This document shows, piece by piece, positions 4,937-6,943 of a stretch of 6,943 nt of DNA. Positions within the stretch are counted from its first letter, which is position 1, and each line of letters starts with the position of its first letter. This DNA is from Sinorhizobium sp. (GTDB taxonomy: Bacteria > Pseudomonadota > Alphaproteobacteria > Rhizobiales > Rhizobiaceae). The DNA lies in the NCBI GenBank assembly GCA_031178305.1, contig JAPSJG010000206.1, forward strand, positions 1-6,943. The letters run 5' to 3'. The notes beneath the pieces were generated by a model that made no database searches, was not told the origin of the DNA, and worked only from the letters and a program-made list of their open reading frames with translations. A program made the translations under genes and the position numbers.

Positions 4937-6586
4937 TTAACGTGTCAGGCGTTTGTAGGTCACGCGTCTCGGATTGACCGAGTCCGGCCCCAGGCGGCGG
5001 ATCTTGTCCTTCTCGTAATCCTCGAAGTTGCCCTCGAACCATTCGACGTGGCTGTCGCCCTCGAAAGCGAGGATGTGGGTGGCCAGGCGGTCGAGGAACA
5101 TGCGATCGTGGCTGATGATGACCGCGCAGCCGGCGAAGTTTTCGAGAGCGTCCTCGAGCGCAGCGAGCGTCTCCGTATCCAGGTCGTTGGTCGGCTCGTC
5201 GAGCAGTACGACGTTGCCGCCGGATTTCAGCATCTTGGCGAGGTGAACGCGGTTGCGTTGTCCGCCGGAGAGCGTGCCGACCTTCTGCTGCTGGTCGCCG
5301 CCCTTGAAGTTGAAGGACGAGCAATAGGCGCGCGAATTGACCTCATGCTTGCCGAGCTTGATGATGTCGCTGCCGCCGGAGATCTCTTCCCAGACCGTCT
5401 TGTTCGGGTCGAGCGCGTCGCGGCTCTGGTCGACATAGGCGAGCTGCACGCTGTCTCCTATACGGAAGGAGCCCTCGTCCGGCTGTTCCTGGCCGGTGAT
5501 CATGCGGAAGAGCGTCGTCTTACCGGCGCCGTTCGGGCCGATGACGCCGACGATGCCGCCGGGCGGCAGCTTGAAGCTCAGGCCTTCGATCAGGAGCTGA
5601 TCGCCATAGCCCTTGGAAATATTGTCCGCCTCAATGACAACCTGGCCAAGCCGTTCGCCGACCGGAATGATGATCTGCGCGTCGCCGGGGCGGCGTTCGG
5701 CGGCCGCTTTGACGAGCTCGTCATAGGCGCGGAAACGGGCCTTTGACTTCGCTTGACGGGCCTTCGGGCTCGAGGCGATCCATTCCTGCTCGCGGCTGAT
5801 TGCCTTCTGGCGGGCGGCCTCCTCGCGGCCCTCCTGCGTCATGCGCTTTGCCTTGGCCTCGAGATAGGCGGAATAGTTACCCTCATAGGGGATGCCGCGG
5901 CCGCGATCGAGCTCGAGGATCCAGCCGGTGACGTTATCGAGGAAGTAGCGGTCGTGCGTGACCATCAGCACGGCGCCCGGGTATTCGCGCAGGTGCTTTT
6001 CGAGCCAGGCGATAGTCTCGGCGTCGAGATGGTTGGTCGGCTCGTCGAGCAGCAGCAGGTCCGGCTGCGAAAGCAGCAGCTTGCAGAGCGCGACGCGGCG
6101 CTTCTCACCGCCCGAAAGGTTGTTGACGTCTGCGTCGCCCGGTGGGCAGCGCAGCGCATCCATCGCCATCTCCACCTGGCTTTCCAGATCCCAGAGGTTC
6201 TGGCTGTCGATGACGTCCTGGAGCTTTGCCCCCTCTTCCGCCGTCTCGTCGGAATAGTTCATCATCAGCTCGTTGTAGCGGTCGAGGATCGCCTGCTTGG
6301 CGGCAACACCCTCCATGACATTTCCTACCACCGTCTTTGCGGGGTTGAGCTGCGGCTCCTGCGGCAGGAAGCCGACGGTTGCCCCCTCGGCGACCCAGGC
6401 CTCGCCGGTATATTCATGGTCGAGCCCGGCCATGATCCTCAGAACGGTCGACTTACCGGCGCCGTTCGGCCCGAGAATGCCGATCTTGGCGTCCGGATAG
6501 AAGGAGAGATGGATGTTTTCCAGGACCTTCTTGTTGCCATAGGCCTTGTTGAGCCCGGCCATGTGATAGATGAACTGACGTGCCAT
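4937..6586 (-). CDS. ettA: Energy-dependent translational throttle protein EttA (ABC-F ATPase)
   Basis: EttA is a soluble ABC-F protein that binds the ribosomal E site and couples entry into elongation to the ATP/ADP ratio. The 549-residue product has two ABC domains. Domain 1 has Walker A GPNGAGKST (39-47), signature LSGGE (157-161), Walker B LLLLDEPTN (177-185) and switch His 211. Domain 2 has Walker A GPNGAGKTT (350-358), signature LSGGQ (439-443), Walker B VVLLDEPTN (459-467) and His 493. The P-site tRNA interaction motif linker lies at about 240-300 and includes the basic S-P-K-A-R-Q-A-K-S-K-A-R-F. No transmembrane segment is present. The length is near the 555 residues of the E. coli protein. 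ATG 6586 is chosen because MARQFIYHM is the typical EttA beginning and GGAG lies nine bases upstream. The longer frame reaching 6661 would include the promoter. The gene is probably monocistronic. Confidence 0.96.
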   Translation of the reverse strand: MARQFIYHMAGLNKAYGNKKVLENIHLSFYPDAKIGILGPNGAGKSTVLRIMAGLDHEYTGEAWVAEGATVGFLPQEPQLNPAKTVVGNVMEGVAAKQAILDRYNELMMNYSDETAEEGAKLQDVIDSQNLWDLESQVEMAMDALRCPPGDADVNNLSGGEKRRVALCKLLLSQPDLLLLDEPTNHLDAETIAWLEKHLREYPGAVLMVTHDRYFLDNVTGWILELDRGRGIPYEGNYSAYLEAKAKRMTQEGREEAARQKAISREQEWIASSPKARQAKSKARFRAYDELVKAAAERRPGDAQIIIPVGERLGQVVIEADNISKGYGDQLLIEGLSFKLPPGGIVGVIGPNGAGKTTLFRMITGQEQPDEGSFRIGDSVQLAYVDQSRDALDPNKTVWEEISGGSDIIKLGKHEVNSRAYCSSFNFKGGDQQQKVGTLSGGQRNRVHLAKMLKSGGNVVLLDEPTNDLDTETLAALEDALENFAGCAVIISHDRMFLDRLATHILAFEGDSHVEWFEGNFEDYEKDKIRRLGPDSVNPRRVTYKRLTR

Positions 6587-6624
6587 AAAGCAATGCTCCG
6601 CATCGGAAGGGGAAATTTGCCCGC

Positions 6625-6653
6625 TATGTAGGCGAATTATGACGGCGGGGCAA
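6625..6653 (-). promoter_or_regulatory. Candidate sigma-70 promoter of ettA
   Basis: Read on the - strand, TTGCCC (6648-6653) and TACATA (6625-6630) are 17 bp apart, and the -10 is preceded by C as in the rhizobial C-T-A-T-A-T consensus. Transcription would begin near 6617, giving a leader of about 30 bases that contains the GGAG ribosome binding site. It lies in the 121-bp gap after the preceding gene, so ettA need not depend on read-through. Confidence 0.5.
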
Positions 6654-6707
6654 TCCGCCAAAGGCTTTGCCCACGCCGATCCTTCCCTTGCGGAGGGGCG
6701 TTTCCGA

Positions 6708-6943
6708 TCAGCCTTTCCCCGCCGCGTCCACGATCCCGCTCGAGCATTTGAACTCGGTCGTGCCCGCCGCCTCGATCAGACTTTTCAGATCCGCCTTTCC
6801 AGCCAAGTCGCCGGAAAGCCCGATGGTGAGCCCTGTGATCACGCTTCGCCCGGCAACCGTCTGGCAGCGCATACGCACGCGGTCGCCCGCGCCCGCCCCG
6901 AAGCTCGTGTCGAAGGCCGCCTTGATCTCCTTTTCTCCGAGCT
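6708..6943 (-). CDS. C-terminal part of a secreted-type protein, possibly ribonuclease T2 family (partial)
   Basis: The last 77 codons of a gene enter from the right edge and end at TGA 6708-6710; the start lies outside the window. The frame is uninterrupted and has strong third-position GC, as expected for a real gene here. The visible segment contains E-K-E-I-K-A-A-F, then G-D-R-V-R-M-R-C and a long turn to R-S-V-I-T-G-L-T-I-G-L-S-G-D, with a second cysteine near the end (F-K-C-S-S-G). The basic strand with Cys followed by an 'L-x-E-V-R-I-C-L'-like strand is reminiscent of the C-terminus of alphaproteobacterial ribonuclease T2 enzymes, and the two cysteines could form a disulfide in the periplasm. 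The catalytic CAS motifs would be in the missing part, so the family is tentative. It lies on the same strand as ettA, 121 bases upstream. Confidence 0.5.
   Translation of the reverse strand, partial: LGEKEIKAAFDTSFGAGAGDRVRMRCQTVAGRSVITGLTIGLSGDLAGKADLKSLIEAAGTTEFKCSSGIVDAAGKG

Noticed and set aside
5048..6631. Two long + strand frames (232 and 292 codons) opposite ettA
   Set aside because: They are antisense to the ABC-F gene, have no domain, and their composition mirrors the reverse complement of its codons.

Overview
The window looks like chromosomal DNA of a Rhizobiaceae alphaproteobacterium, most likely Sinorhizobium/Ensifer or a close relative. This is an inference. It rests on the gene content (ArsR-methyltransferase fusion next to metF, a DUF1127 protein, ettA), the GC-rich codon usage, and intergenic palindromic mosaic elements of the kind I remember from Sinorhizobium genomes. 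No phage, insertion sequence, CRISPR array, tRNA or rRNA is visible.

Left part, + strand (1-2232): a drug/metabolite transporter of the EamA family (32-970); then a sparse stretch holding a 25-residue membrane microprotein with a good ribosome binding site (1217-1294), a strong intrinsic terminator (1410-1446), a doubtful 34-residue reading frame (1591-1695), and a DUF1127 protein (1842-2075) closed by its own terminator (2090-2122). The gap up to 2232 separates convergent genes and holds a degenerate palindromic element plus a GC-rich hairpin touching the end of metF.

Middle part, - strand (2233-4241): a two-gene methionine-cycle operon. The first gene encodes an ArsR-type repressor fused to a SAM-dependent methyltransferase fold (SahR/SamR-like), preceded by a perfect 20-bp palindrome that is probably its own operator. 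Two bases after its stop codon metF begins, encoding methylenetetrahydrofolate reductase, which supplies the methyl group for methionine and hence SAM. The layout suggests a feedback loop in which SAM or SAH level is read by the regulator and sets metF expression.

Right part (4242-4936) has no convincing gene and is dominated by repeats: two copies of a 62-bp element with nested hairpins, a three-unit 16-bp tandem repeat, a long palindrome and inverted-repeat arms. Beyond it, on the - strand, are ettA (4937-6586) with its own recognisable promoter and the C-terminal end of an upstream gene cut by the window edge (6708-6943), tentatively of the ribonuclease T2 family.

I see no clearly new multi-gene system. 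The points most worth a second look are the operator-regulator-metF unit, the microprotein, the mosaic repeats and the possible remnant upstream of the DUF1127 gene.
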